Assembly (NCBI GenBank): GCA_964546815.1
Contig: CAZJLR010000012.1
Coordinates: 62,001 to 126,000, forward strand
DNA: 64,000 nucleotides
Origin: JAIEPM01 sp964546815
GTDB lineage: Bacteria > Cyanobacteriota > Vampirovibrionia > Obscuribacterales > Obscuribacteraceae
Direction: 5' to 3'
Below are positions 52,351 through 61,734 of this stretch, piece by piece. Under the pieces are notes generated by a model. It saw only the letters and a program-made list of their open reading frames with translations. It did not search any database and had not been told where the DNA came from. Every line of letters begins with the position of its first letter. Positions within the stretch are counted from its first letter, which is position 1. Made by a program: the position numbers and the translations under genes.

Positions 52351-53748
52351 GTGACAGTTGACGGCCAATCATTTGAAAAATCTGTGAGCCATCCAATCAA
52401 ATGGGTTCATGCAAATTTGTCTGGCTGGGGGCGCTTTCCTGTGCTTAAGGCTGAATATGCCAGCCCAGTCAATTTTGATACCATTCAAAACTGTGTCGCT
52501 GAGAAAAGCAATTCGAGCCTGCTTGCCAGGGGATCAGGACTCAGCTATGGTGATGCGTCTATCAGCAAAAGCTCACGCATAATTTGTACTGAAAAGTTCA
52601 GACGTATTCTGTTCTTTGATCATGAAAGCGGCATATTGCGCTGTGAATCAGGATTGACATTCGCTGATCTCATGAACGTTTGCCTACCACAGGGCTGCTT
52701 TCCTCCTGTCAGCCCTGGCACCAAACATGTCACCATGGGCGGTGCTCTTGCTGCCGACATTCACGGTAAAAATCATCACAGCCAGGGTTCTTTTATTGAA
52801 CATGTCCGATCATTCAAAATCATTTCTGCAAGTTCAGAGCTTTTAAATTGCTCGCGCACCGAAAATACTGATTTGTTTTGGGCTAGCGCCGGCGGCATGG
52901 GCTTGACTGGCATTATTGCTGAGCTTGAGCTCTCGCTGAAGAAAGTGCCAGGAACTCTGATGAAAGTCAAAAAGATTCGCTGTTGCAATCTTTCAGAAAC
53001 CTTTCAAATGATTGAACGACATGACAATGATTATGAATATAGTGTCGCCTGGATTGATTGTTTAGCCACGTCGAAAAATCTTGGACGCAGCATCCTTATA
53101 CTGGGCCGGCACGCAAGTGAATCAGAAAATAAGCTTGGGTCTGCTGCTGTTACCTTCAATCCCAATCGCAAAGCGATTGCGGTGCCTCTCGATATGCCTT
53201 CCTCTCTGCTAAATCGATATTCAATCTCAGCTTTTAACAGTCTTTACTATCAACTGAGTGCAGCAGACGGTGAAGAGCATAATTCCGGAATAGAGGAATA
53301 TTTCTATCCTTTAGATGCAATATCAAATTGGAATCGACTGTATGGAAAGTCCGGCTTCATTCAATATCAATGCGTTTTGCCTCTTGAAACGAGCAGGCAG
53401 GGCATCGAAGAGATTTTAGCTCTATCTGCCCTGAGAGGACGCAGCTCCTTTCTTGCAGTACTGAAGAAATTTAGAGACGGGCACGGATTGCTTTCGTTTC
53501 CTATAGCAGGCTATACTCTTACGCTCGACATGCCGGTGAAGACTGGCTTGTTCGAGTTTACCGCAGAGCTAGATAGCTTGTTAATAAAACACGGTGGACG
53601 TGTATATTTGGCGAAAGATGCTTGTGTTTCTGCAGAGTCTTTTCGCATAATGTATGAACAACTGGAAAAATGGCTTTCAATAAAGCGTGCGATTGACCCG
53701 CATAATCGTTTTAATTCGGCTCAGTCTCAACGACTGAAGCTTTACTAG
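52351..53748 (+). CDS. FAD-dependent oxidase, DprE1-like
   Basis: 465 aa, GTG start. FAD-binding (PCMH-type) segments: RGSGLSYGDASI, SPGTKHVTMGGALAADIHGKNHHSQGSF and GGMGLTGIIAELEL. The C-terminal half (FIQYQCVLPLE; SFLAVLKKF; YLAKDACVSAESF) matches DprE1, the decaprenylphosphoryl-ribose 2-oxidase that with DprE2 makes the arabinose donor in mycobacteria. At the place of the mycobacterial Cys387 (NICVDF) this protein has Thr (YTLTLD, about residue 391). No DprE2 is adjacent. The true polyprenyl-sugar substrate is unknown. Confidence 0.85.
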   Translation: MTVDGQSFEKSVSHPIKWVHANLSGWGRFPVLKAEYASPVNFDTIQNCVAEKSNSSLLARGSGLSYGDASISKSSRIICTEKFRRILFFDHESGILRCESGLTFADLMNVCLPQGCFPPVSPGTKHVTMGGALAADIHGKNHHSQGSFIEHVRSFKIISASSELLNCSRTENTDLFWASAGGMGLTGIIAELELSLKKVPGTLMKVKKIRCCNLSETFQMIERHDNDYEYSVAWIDCLATSKNLGRSILILGRHASESENKLGSAAVTFNPNRKAIAVPLDMPSSLLNRYSISAFNSLYYQLSAADGEEHNSGIEEYFYPLDAISNWNRLYGKSGFIQYQCVLPLETSRQGIEEILALSALRGRSSFLAVLKKFRDGHGLLSFPIAGYTLTLDMPVKTGLFEFTAELDSLLIKHGGRVYLAKDACVSAESFRIMYEQLEKWLSIKRAIDPHNRFNSAQSQRLKLY

Positions 53749-53803
53749 ACTAATCCTCAAGAGACTTCCTGAGCTGCTATGCTTTATTTATTCGGAGTGA
53801 ATA

Positions 53804-56800
53804 ATGGCGACTAGTCTGAGCATCTTCCACAAAGGGCTCATATTAATTCTCAGCCCAATTCTATTGGAAGCTGGCATAGTTGTCGCGCTCAATGATGTCA
53901 TTGCCAAAGTTGAAAAGCAACAGGTAATTGAGTCTCGCTATCGTGAATCGACACAGAGCGTAAACAGGCTAGGCACACTAAGCTTCGAGGCTTGTATGAT
54001 GCTGTTTGCCATGGGAATGCCCGGCAATGACGTTACGCGTGACGTATTTGAAGCGAAAATAGCACAAATAGACGAGCAGACTCACAAGGTTGATAAACTT
54101 ATGAGTCAAGACCCAGTTCTTCGCCCCATTTTTGACGATGTGGTGAAAGCAAATTACAAAATAACGCATCTAATAGAGTCTCTAGCTGACACTGTTAGTG
54201 GTGGCTCTCAAACCGAACTTATGGTTGAGCTAGACCAGACCATTACGAAAATTAGTGCTTTGTTGGAGGATACCAATAGCAATGTTCATCGCTTTGTTGA
54301 GCAAACCGATATTCGCATAAATGAGAGTCGTCAAAAAATAAGCGCATTGCGCAGTCAGCATTCAGCTATTTTGCTCTTTGCTTTGATTTCGAATTTGGCA
54401 CTTGCAATTTCGCTGATGACTTACTTCAGCAAATCAATCATAAAGAGGCTCGCTCAAATTCGCAAAAATACTGAGTTGCTTCGCAAAGGAGAAAGCCTGA
54501 GTCCTGCTCTCGACGGCAGTGATGAAATCGCTGTGCTAGATCAATCTTTTCATGCGATGCAATCTGCATTGAATAATGCCAGACGCAAAGAAGAATTGTT
54601 CTTCGAAAATGCCGCTGATGTGATTTTTGTACTTAACAGCGAAAATGAGTTTGTAAAAGTCAACCCCGCGGCACAGGTAAACTGGGGCATTTTGTCCAAT
54701 TTTCTAATAGGTCAAAATATTGATACGGTGCTTTGTCTTGAAGACAAAGCTCTAGCTTTGGAAAATTTTTCACTCTCACGAAAGACAGGAAAATCAGTTG
54801 CTTTCGAAAGTCGAGTACGCAAGCCAGATGGCAGTCTTGTTGAGTCACAGTGGTCAGCCTTTTACGAACCTTTTCAAAAGCTTTTGTATTGCGTAGTTCA
54901 TGATGTAAGCCAGCAAAAGGAGCTTGAAAGATCTCGGCAGAGATACATCTCGATTGTTGGTCGCGATTTGAAAAAGCCAATAACATCAATTGCTGAGTCT
55001 TTTCAGGCTGTGCAAAATGTGGAAGGCTTGACTCCAAAGGCCGCAAGTAAAGCTGCGGTTATGAACAGTAATTTGCAACGTTTATTGGCTCTGGTAAACG
55101 AGCTGTCTGAGCGAAAGTCGTTTGATTTATCTACTGATGTTCTCAATATTACTGAAATAGACCTGCCAGTGCTTGTAGATAAAGCCGTAATTGATGTCGA
55201 CGGAATTGCCAGGGGCAAGCAGATAAAGGTGCTAGCACAAGTAAGCAAACTAGAGATTCAAGGTGATGCTGACAGGCTTATGCAAGTTCTGGTCAATCTT
55301 CTTTCCAATGCGATTAAGTTTTCTCCTGAAGGCGCTGACGTGCTAGTTAGCGCTTTAGATAAGGGCGAATTTGTAGAGCTAGAGGTTCTTGATGCCGGAC
55401 GCGGTGTACCTGATGACAAACGCGAAGCTATTTTTGAAAAATTCAAGCAAGTGGAAGATAGCGATGCAAAAAGAAATGTCGGCACTGGCTTGGGTCTTCC
55501 CATTTGCAAACAAATTGTAGAACAACACCTTGGTGCTATTGGCGTAAGGTCGCGGACACCTCAAGGTAGTATTTTTTGGATTAGATTAGCCAAAAAGCTT
55601 TCAAGTCAAAATTTAGTATATTCAAAAACAAATGCTAGTGATCTGAGTTTGTCCGCAATCCCAACTGCGCCGACCACCGTCCCTTCAGCGACCCCGGCAC
55701 CAAAAATCAGTCGCATGCGTAATCTGTCACTTTTCCAAAAGGGTTTGATTCTCGTTGGCATTCCCCTTGTATTTGAACTTGTTTTTGTTGGCATTTTGAC
55801 AAACTTGTTTGTGCAATCAGAAGCATTAGCAGTGACAGATTTGCGTGAACGAAGAATTGCAAATGCAGCAAACGATTTGACATTTTGTTATCGCGACATC
55901 GCAAATTCGCTTCTCTTGCCGGCAAAGCCAGGTGGAGACCAGTCCTTTGATGAGAACATCAAGAAAACAAACGTTGTTGCCGACCGCCTGCGAAAACTTT
56001 TGAAGGGTGACAAAAAACGCCTGGAGCAACTGCAATCGATTGTTATACACATCCACAGTTGCAACGATATTTTGATCCGCTCGCATAAGAATAAGCGTCG
56101 ATATGATATGGGTCTGCCAGGTCCAAATCAATTCCTGAAAGTGGGACTAACTCTGCGCTTTATGATGCCTCTGGGTCAGCTGGAAAAGCAATTGCAAAAT
56201 TTAGTATCCGACTCAAGCAAACGGCAGTCGCTTAACCCGAGCAAACAAAAGAACTTGCGGACTTTGCAATCAAATATGCTTGTGCTTGGAATGCTCCTAA
56301 ATATAGTAATTGGCTTAGGCCTGGCCCGGCTGTTTTCAAATGATATTAGAAAGCGACTTGAGTTTGTTGCTGCCAATACGCGCTTGCTGGCAAACGAAGA
56401 AGAGTTGCCTCCGCCACTTGGAGGTAAAGATGAAATTGCCGTGCTCGATTCAAGCTTCCACTCTGCGGCAGAAGAACTGGCTGCGGCCAGGAAGCGAGAG
56501 CGAACATTATTTGATAATTCAAATGACGTCATTTGCTCTTTTGATGAAAATGCAAAACTTACTACTGTTAATCCTGCGGCTTCCAAGCTGTGGGGCTACA
56601 CCAAAGACGAGCTACTTAGCTCTAATTTTTTCGACTATGTTCCAGTTGAAGACAGAGAGTCTACAAAAAAACGTCTGCTTAATGAAAGCTCGTCGGTCTT
56701 ACCACTGAGTTTTGAAGCAACAATAGTCAAGAAAAATGGCGATTTATCTTATGTTCAATGGAGTGCAAAAAGAGCTGCCGGCTCAAAAGAAATTTTCTGC

Positions 56801-57532
56801 ATGGCACATGATATTTCAAAACGCAAAGAAGCCGACCGCCTAAGGAATGAGTTTCTATCAATGGTAAGCCATGATTTAAGAACTCCTCTTTCTGCCATTT
56901 TAGTTACATCTACCATGCTATGTGAGGGTGCTTACGGTGAAACACCGCCTGCGGCCGCTCAAAAGCTTTCGTCTGTAATTAGCGATGTAAACCGCCTTCT
57001 TGAGCTTATTGGCGATTTGCTCGACATTGAAAAAATGGAAGCCGGTATGATGGCCCTTACGATTGAAAGAGTTGAATTGCGAGGCGTTTTGGAAGATGCA
57101 GCAAAAAATTGCAGCACTATGCTGGACGCGAAAAATATCTCTCTGGAAATAGACGTTGATGAAGGCTTGTTGGAGGTGGATAGAGATCGTTTTGTGCAGG
57201 CACTTTCCAATTTGTTGAGCAACTCTATAGATCGTTCTAGCAGCGGAAAACAGATTGAAGTACTTGCTAAAAAGACAGCCGATTCATACCAGATAGTTAT
57301 TCGCGATGAGTCATTCATTCTAGACGTAGAAACCCGTGAGAATGTTTTTGACCGTTTTTCAATCGGTTCTGAGTCTAGATCAAGTGCTATGTCTAGTCTG
57401 GCAGTACCTCTAAGCAAAAGCATAATCAGCGCCCATGGTGGCACCGTGAGGCTGAATGCTGATGAATCACAGGGAAATGAGTTTGTAATTCAACTTCCCT
57501 TATTACAATCTGCTCTTATCTCGGCTGTTTAG
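53804..57532 (+). CDS. Tandem double histidine kinase with complementary defects
   Basis: 1242 aa with two full sensor-kinase units in one chain. Unit 1: TM 8-28, sensor, TM about 190-212, HAMP, PAS, DHp, ATPase (to about 605). Unit 2: TM about 645-668, sensor, TM about 824-845, HAMP, PAS, DHp, ATPase. In unit 1 the H-box reads VGRDLKKP, so the phospho-acceptor His is Arg387, but the ATP site is intact (NLLSNAIKF, DAGRGVPDD, GTGLGLPI). In unit 2 the H-box is intact (VSHDLRTP, His1023), but the G1 box (DESFI, residue 1168) and G2 box are degraded. No response regulator lies next to it. Confidence 0.92.
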   Translation: MATSLSIFHKGLILILSPILLEAGIVVALNDVIAKVEKQQVIESRYRESTQSVNRLGTLSFEACMMLFAMGMPGNDVTRDVFEAKIAQIDEQTHKVDKLMSQDPVLRPIFDDVVKANYKITHLIESLADTVSGGSQTELMVELDQTITKISALLEDTNSNVHRFVEQTDIRINESRQKISALRSQHSAILLFALISNLALAISLMTYFSKSIIKRLAQIRKNTELLRKGESLSPALDGSDEIAVLDQSFHAMQSALNNARRKEELFFENAADVIFVLNSENEFVKVNPAAQVNWGILSNFLIGQNIDTVLCLEDKALALENFSLSRKTGKSVAFESRVRKPDGSLVESQWSAFYEPFQKLLYCVVHDVSQQKELERSRQRYISIVGRDLKKPITSIAESFQAVQNVEGLTPKAASKAAVMNSNLQRLLALVNELSERKSFDLSTDVLNITEIDLPVLVDKAVIDVDGIARGKQIKVLAQVSKLEIQGDADRLMQVLVNLLSNAIKFSPEGADVLVSALDKGEFVELEVLDAGRGVPDDKREAIFEKFKQVEDSDAKRNVGTGLGLPICKQIVEQHLGAIGVRSRTPQGSIFWIRLAKKLSSQNLVYSKTNASDLSLSAIPTAPTTVPSATPAPKISRMRNLSLFQKGLILVGIPLVFELVFVGILTNLFVQSEALAVTDLRERRIANAANDLTFCYRDIANSLLLPAKPGGDQSFDENIKKTNVVADRLRKLLKGDKKRLEQLQSIVIHIHSCNDILIRSHKNKRRYDMGLPGPNQFLKVGLTLRFMMPLGQLEKQLQNLVSDSSKRQSLNPSKQKNLRTLQSNMLVLGMLLNIVIGLGLARLFSNDIRKRLEFVAANTRLLANEEELPPPLGGKDEIAVLDSSFHSAAEELAAARKRERTLFDNSNDVICSFDENAKLTTVNPAASKLWGYTKDELLSSNFFDYVPVEDRESTKKRLLNESSSVLPLSFEATIVKKNGDLSYVQWSAKRAAGSKEIFCMAHDISKRKEADRLRNEFLSMVSHDLRTPLSAILVTSTMLCEGAYGETPPAAAQKLSSVISDVNRLLELIGDLLDIEKMEAGMMALTIERVELRGVLEDAAKNCSTMLDAKNISLEIDVDEGLLEVDRDRFVQALSNLLSNSIDRSSSGKQIEVLAKKTADSYQIVIRDESFILDVETRENVFDRFSIGSESRSSAMSSLAVPLSKSIISAHGGTVRLNADESQGNEFVIQLPLLQSALISAV

Positions 57533-57796
57533 TTTGCGCTGCTAATCAAATCTTACGAGTTCAGCATTATCTCTTTAGATTTACCCCGATTTATTTGCCT
57601 ATGAGAATAAATTTGGATTGAGACGAGTTGTTTCTATCATTCTTGTCTACTATTGGATATATAATTGGCAGAAATTTCAATTCAAATATTGGAGTCATAA
57701 ACTGCGGACAAGCGTCTTTGAGAGCCTCTCTAAATGGGGTCGCGTCTCATTGATTTCCTTTCAGTTTTGATGCAACTATCGCTAGTGGAGTGTGTT

Positions 57797-59143
57797 ATGC
57801 AAACAATCAAGAAAGAAACCATGGTAGAAGCCGAGGCTTACACCATTGCAAGAGAAGCCTATCGATTCTTCTATCCACTCATAACGATGGACATCACTCG
57901 TCGGCAGTGCACCAATGTCGAAGCGGGCAAGCGACCAGGCTTTGGTCCAGCCAATCAATTCACCCATATGCGAGCATATCCCGATGCAGACTTTAAGACA
58001 GTTGTGCGTCCTAACTTTGACACACTTTACTCTGTTGCCTGGCTAGACCTCACAGACGAGCCCGTTATTGTATCTGTGCCAGACACAAACAACCGATATT
58101 ATCTCTTGCCGATGCTCGACATGTGGTCTGATGTTTTCGCCTGTCCCGGCTGGCGCACAAGCGGCACCAAGGAATCGCATTTTCTCGTAGCGCCCAAATC
58201 GTGGTCTGGAACTTTGCCAAATGGAACTGAGCGCATCGACGCTCCCACTCCTTACGTCTGGATTATTGGACGCACTCAAACTAACGGTCCTGACGATTAT
58301 GCGGCAGTGCACAAAATTCAAGATGGTTTCAAGGTGACACCGCTTTCTCAGTGGGGCAAGCAGCCAGCTGCTGCTCAAGTTAAGGTAGACCCGACTGTAG
58401 ATATGACTACGCCTCCATTAGAGCAAGTAAACAGCATGAGCGCATCGGCATATTTTGCTTATGCAGCAGAGCTTTTGAACAAACATTCTGCGCACATCAC
58501 AGACTGGTCATTGGTTTGCAGAATGAAGCGCATCGGCATTGAAGTGGGCAAAGCATTTAATTCTTCTGTGCTTGAAGGAGATACAAAGCAAGCTGTAGAC
58601 AAAGGAATTGCTGATGAATTGAAGTCTATGCTTGCAGAATTGCCCAATATGGGACGATTCGTTAATGGTTGGCGCATGAACACCGATACCATGGGGGTCT
58701 ATGGTAACAATTATTTGAAACGTGCCATTGTAGCCATGGTTGGACTCGGTGCCAATCAACCAGAAGATGCAGTCTATCCTATCAACTTTACAGACGCAGA
58801 CGGAAACCCAGTCGATGGCAACAACAAATATATTCTGCACTTCAGCAAAGAAGAGTTGCCGCCGGTTGACGCATTCTGGTCAGTAACCATGTATGACAAA
58901 GATGGCTTTCAGGCAGCAAATAGCATAAACAGATTTGCGATCAGTTCGTGGATGCCTCTGGTGAAAAACAGCGATGGCAGCCTCGATCTCTATTTGCAAA
59001 ATGAAAATCCTGGTCCAGAAAAAGAAGCTAATTGGTTGCCGGCTCCAAAAGGAATTCTCGGCGTCACAATGAGGCTCTATGCGCCAGCACCCTCTGTTTT
59101 GACTGGACAGTGGAATCCACCTGCAATCAAGCTCAACAAGTAA
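57797..59143 (+). CDS. DUF1254/DUF1214 domain protein
   Basis: 448 aa from ATG 57797 with GGAG at 57787-57790; an upstream in-frame ATG (57734) would add 21 residues without a convincing signal peptide. The N-terminal DUF1254 part has the FDTLYSVAWLDL and YYLLPMLDMWSDVF blocks. The C-terminal DUF1214 part has PPVDAFWSVTMYDKDGFQ and SWMPLVKNSDGSLDLYLQ. These proteins are widespread and patchily distributed; their biochemistry is poorly known. It follows the histidine kinase by 264 bp, so co-regulation is uncertain. Confidence 0.88.
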   Translation: MQTIKKETMVEAEAYTIAREAYRFFYPLITMDITRRQCTNVEAGKRPGFGPANQFTHMRAYPDADFKTVVRPNFDTLYSVAWLDLTDEPVIVSVPDTNNRYYLLPMLDMWSDVFACPGWRTSGTKESHFLVAPKSWSGTLPNGTERIDAPTPYVWIIGRTQTNGPDDYAAVHKIQDGFKVTPLSQWGKQPAAAQVKVDPTVDMTTPPLEQVNSMSASAYFAYAAELLNKHSAHITDWSLVCRMKRIGIEVGKAFNSSVLEGDTKQAVDKGIADELKSMLAELPNMGRFVNGWRMNTDTMGVYGNNYLKRAIVAMVGLGANQPEDAVYPINFTDADGNPVDGNNKYILHFSKEELPPVDAFWSVTMYDKDGFQAANSINRFAISSWMPLVKNSDGSLDLYLQNENPGPEKEANWLPAPKGILGVTMRLYAPAPSVLTGQWNPPAIKLNK

Positions 59144-59161
59144 TCAACCAGGCGATGACGC

Positions 59162-59198
59162 CTGCAGGCTCTCTGTTTCATCACAGAGCTGCCTGCAG
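59162..59198. terminator. Hairpin between convergent genes
   Basis: CTGCAGGC pairs with GCCTGCAG, and inside it CTCTGT pairs with ACAGAG, around a short loop. It lies 19 bp after the DUF1254 stop and overlaps the antiporter stop. No T-run is present, so bidirectional termination is a moderate inference. Confidence 0.5.
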
Positions 59199-61172
59199 TG
59201 CGGCAAAGCCGAGTATGTCTTTGAAGTCGCGGAGTTGCTCAAAGCTTCCGACTGCATAGAGTTCATCGCCCATTGTCAGCTCAAATGAGGCTTCTGGGAA
59301 GCCAAAAGTTTTGCTGCCGCGTTTGACTGCGGTAATGGTGGCTCCTGTGCGCTGCCTTATATTTATGTCTTGAATTGTTTTTGCGTCGGCAAGTTCATTT
59401 TCAACTTTGAACCAGATGCCCATTTGTCTTTCATTGAGTTCGGCGTATGCTCTTGATAGAAATAGATCTTCAGTGTCTGAACTTATTAGTCCATACCGTT
59501 GCGTTCTGATTTGCTCAAGGGCGCGCTGTACATCTGCTAGCGGACGATTTAGGACATGCAGCATTAAGCGCGTAACTTCGATACTCGCTTCAAATTCCGG
59601 TTGAACCACAGCATTTACTGATGCTGCCTGCAATGTGCGAATATCATCTTCTCTGTGAGCCCTTGCGATTATGCGTATTTTTTGATTTTGCTTTCGCGCA
59701 AGCCTGGCAACTGCCGTGGCAGAAAGTGCATCGGGTACAGTTAGCACCAGGCATGCGGCTCGCTTCAGATTTGCCTTGGCAAGCACATATGGACTCATTG
59801 CATCGCCATAAATGTGTGGAATGCCACGCAAGGCAAGTTCTTCTATTATTCCTGCGTTTAGCTCAATAACAACAAATGGTATTTGTTGAGCTTCCAACAC
59901 AAGCCCAAGATTGCTGCCTATGCGACCAAATCCACAAATGACCACATGCTCGTTCAAGCCGCTTTGTAGAGCATTTTTTTGCTCTGCTAATGGAAAATCT
60001 GTAGAGCTTTCCATGCGTCGCACCAGCAATTTGGGGACAAGTGCCATCAAAGCCGGGCTCAGCATCATGGTCAACACAGAGCCGGCAAGGAGTAAGTTGT
60101 ACATGGCATCTGAGACGATTTTTGAGTCGTGTCCCAGAGTTAGTAAAACAAACGAAAATTCTCCTATTTGGGCCAAGCCTGCGCCTACAAAAATCGCACT
60201 GCGCAGATTTTTCGTAGCTAACAATGCGGCTAGAGTTCCTATGAGCGCTTTGCCCAGTATCAAGATTACGACAAAACAAAGCACTTCAAATGCATGCTGG
60301 AAAACAAAAACTGGGTCAAGCAGCAGTCCGACAGAGACAAAGAAAATTGTCGAAAAAACATCTTTGAGAGGCGAAACATCGTGCAGCGCCTGGTGAGCAT
60401 AGGTTGATTCGCTCATCATTATTCCCGCAAGAAATGCTCCAAGCGCAATTGATAGCCCGGCTTTTTCGCTCAATAATGCAACGCCTAAGCAAAGCACTAA
60501 AATCGTTAGCATGAAAATTTCTCTTGAATTGGAATTTGCTGCTTTCGATAGCACGTAGGGGACAATTTTTATTGAGCCGACTATTACAGCCAAAATAAAT
60601 CCAGCTGCTTTTAGAAATGAAAACAAGATGAGCATTGGGTCTGCCTGACCATTCTGCAAGATAGGCATGAACGGGATTATTGCCACAAGAGCAAGGTCTT
60701 GCACGAGTGATAGTGGCAACAAAATTTGTCCGTGAATTGAATCGGACTCCCCTCTGTCTACCAATAACCTTGAGATAACTACACTACTAGATATGGCGCA
60801 TATGCAGCCGAACATGATGGCGGCTGACATGCTTGTTGCCACATGAAAGAAGTATGATAAGCCGACTGCTGCGCTTATGGTGAGCAACATCTGTACCAGA
60901 CCTGCCGATACAATGCGCTTCGCTGACGATACAACTTGCTTGAGTGACAAGTCGACGCCGAGAGCGAAAAGCATCATCGCTACTCCAAATTCAGATAGAA
61001 AACCAATGTGGTCTGCCCTGCTAATGAGTTTCAATCCATGGGGACCCAGAACAACCCCGGCAAGCATATAGCCTGCAATAACCGGTTGTTTAAGCCGAAT
61101 GCAAATGTATCCAACTACAAGCGCAACGCCCCAAATCAGAGCCAGATCTGCGATCAAAGCAAACTCATTCAT
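59181..61172 (-). CDS. CPA2 cation:proton antiporter with RCK domain (KefB/KefC type)
   Basis: 663 aa. Residues 1-385 are about twelve transmembrane helices with the CPA2 pattern (GYMLAGVVLGPHGL; FGVAMMLFALGVDLSL; SIALGAFLAGIMMSES). A TrkA-N/RCK nucleotide-binding domain follows (VVICGFGRIGSNLGLVLE; VIELN), then a TrkA-C domain (residues about 585-655; DIRDF-type end). Such proteins exchange K+ or Na+ for H+ across the inner membrane and are gated by nucleotides at the RCK domain. Ion specificity is not readable. It converges with the DUF1254 gene. Confidence 0.92.
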   Translation of the reverse strand: MNEFALIADLALIWGVALVVGYICIRLKQPVIAGYMLAGVVLGPHGLKLISRADHIGFLSEFGVAMMLFALGVDLSLKQVVSSAKRIVSAGLVQMLLTISAAVGLSYFFHVATSMSAAIMFGCICAISSSVVISRLLVDRGESDSIHGQILLPLSLVQDLALVAIIPFMPILQNGQADPMLILFSFLKAAGFILAVIVGSIKIVPYVLSKAANSNSREIFMLTILVLCLGVALLSEKAGLSIALGAFLAGIMMSESTYAHQALHDVSPLKDVFSTIFFVSVGLLLDPVFVFQHAFEVLCFVVILILGKALIGTLAALLATKNLRSAIFVGAGLAQIGEFSFVLLTLGHDSKIVSDAMYNLLLAGSVLTMMLSPALMALVPKLLVRRMESSTDFPLAEQKNALQSGLNEHVVICGFGRIGSNLGLVLEAQQIPFVVIELNAGIIEELALRGIPHIYGDAMSPYVLAKANLKRAACLVLTVPDALSATAVARLARKQNQKIRIIARAHREDDIRTLQAASVNAVVQPEFEASIEVTRLMLHVLNRPLADVQRALEQIRTQRYGLISSDTEDLFLSRAYAELNERQMGIWFKVENELADAKTIQDINIRQRTGATITAVKRGSKTFGFPEASFELTMGDELYAVGSFEQLRDFKDILGFAALQAAL

Positions 61173-61263
61173 ATCAATACCTCTCTAAATTGCGCAGGAC
61201 AATGTAGAAGAGCTCAATTCGAGACTTCCTGCCTTGCATGCTTGATTCCAATCAAAGATCGAT

Positions 61264-61608
61264 TTAAATCAAGAGCGCACGATGGAGAAGCCAGAGTTTA
61301 GCTGGTAAAGCCACAAAATGTTTCTGTAGCAGCAAAAATACTGTGACGCCAAGCACCAGCTCAAATAGTGATGCAATGCCATAAAATGCCAGGTCTGCAC
61401 CAGCAAAACCAGTAAATTGCGTTGGCGTTTCTTCTGATTGCTCGTAGACTTTTTCGGGTGCTGTAAGCAGAAAAACGATGATAGATTTTGTTTGTGTCGC
61501 TAGCTGTTTAGTTTGTGCGACAGAGGCATTTGAAATATCACACGAAAAAAATTGCAAAAACAATCCTGCAAAAAATAATGCCAGCAATTTTCTTGTGGTC
61601 TTGCACAT
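61264..61608 (-). CDS. Small membrane/secreted hypothetical protein
   Basis: 114 aa, ATG with GGAGAAGGAG upstream, a strong ribosome site. An N-terminal signal-like helix (KLLALFFAGLFLQFFSCDISNA; a Cys near residue 23 could be a poor lipobox) and a second hydrophobic segment near the C-terminus (LASLFELVLGVTVFLLLQ-like region). No family recognised. It lies 91 bp upstream of the antiporter start on... the opposite side, i.e. both are on the minus strand with this gene first, so they may share a transcript. Confidence 0.55.
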   Translation of the reverse strand: MCKTTRKLLALFFAGLFLQFFSCDISNASVAQTKQLATQTKSIIVFLLTAPEKVYEQSEETPTQFTGFAGADLAFYGIASLFELVLGVTVFLLLQKHFVALPAKLWLLHRALLI

Positions 61609-61734
61609 CGGTAATATCTCCTTCTCCTATTTTACACAAATAACTGAAATGATGCCTGGAAATGCACTCTCCAGGCTGTATTTCATTGAATGAGATTCAA
61701 TTGCTTGAAAGACTCACGAAGGTTTTATCGTCTT

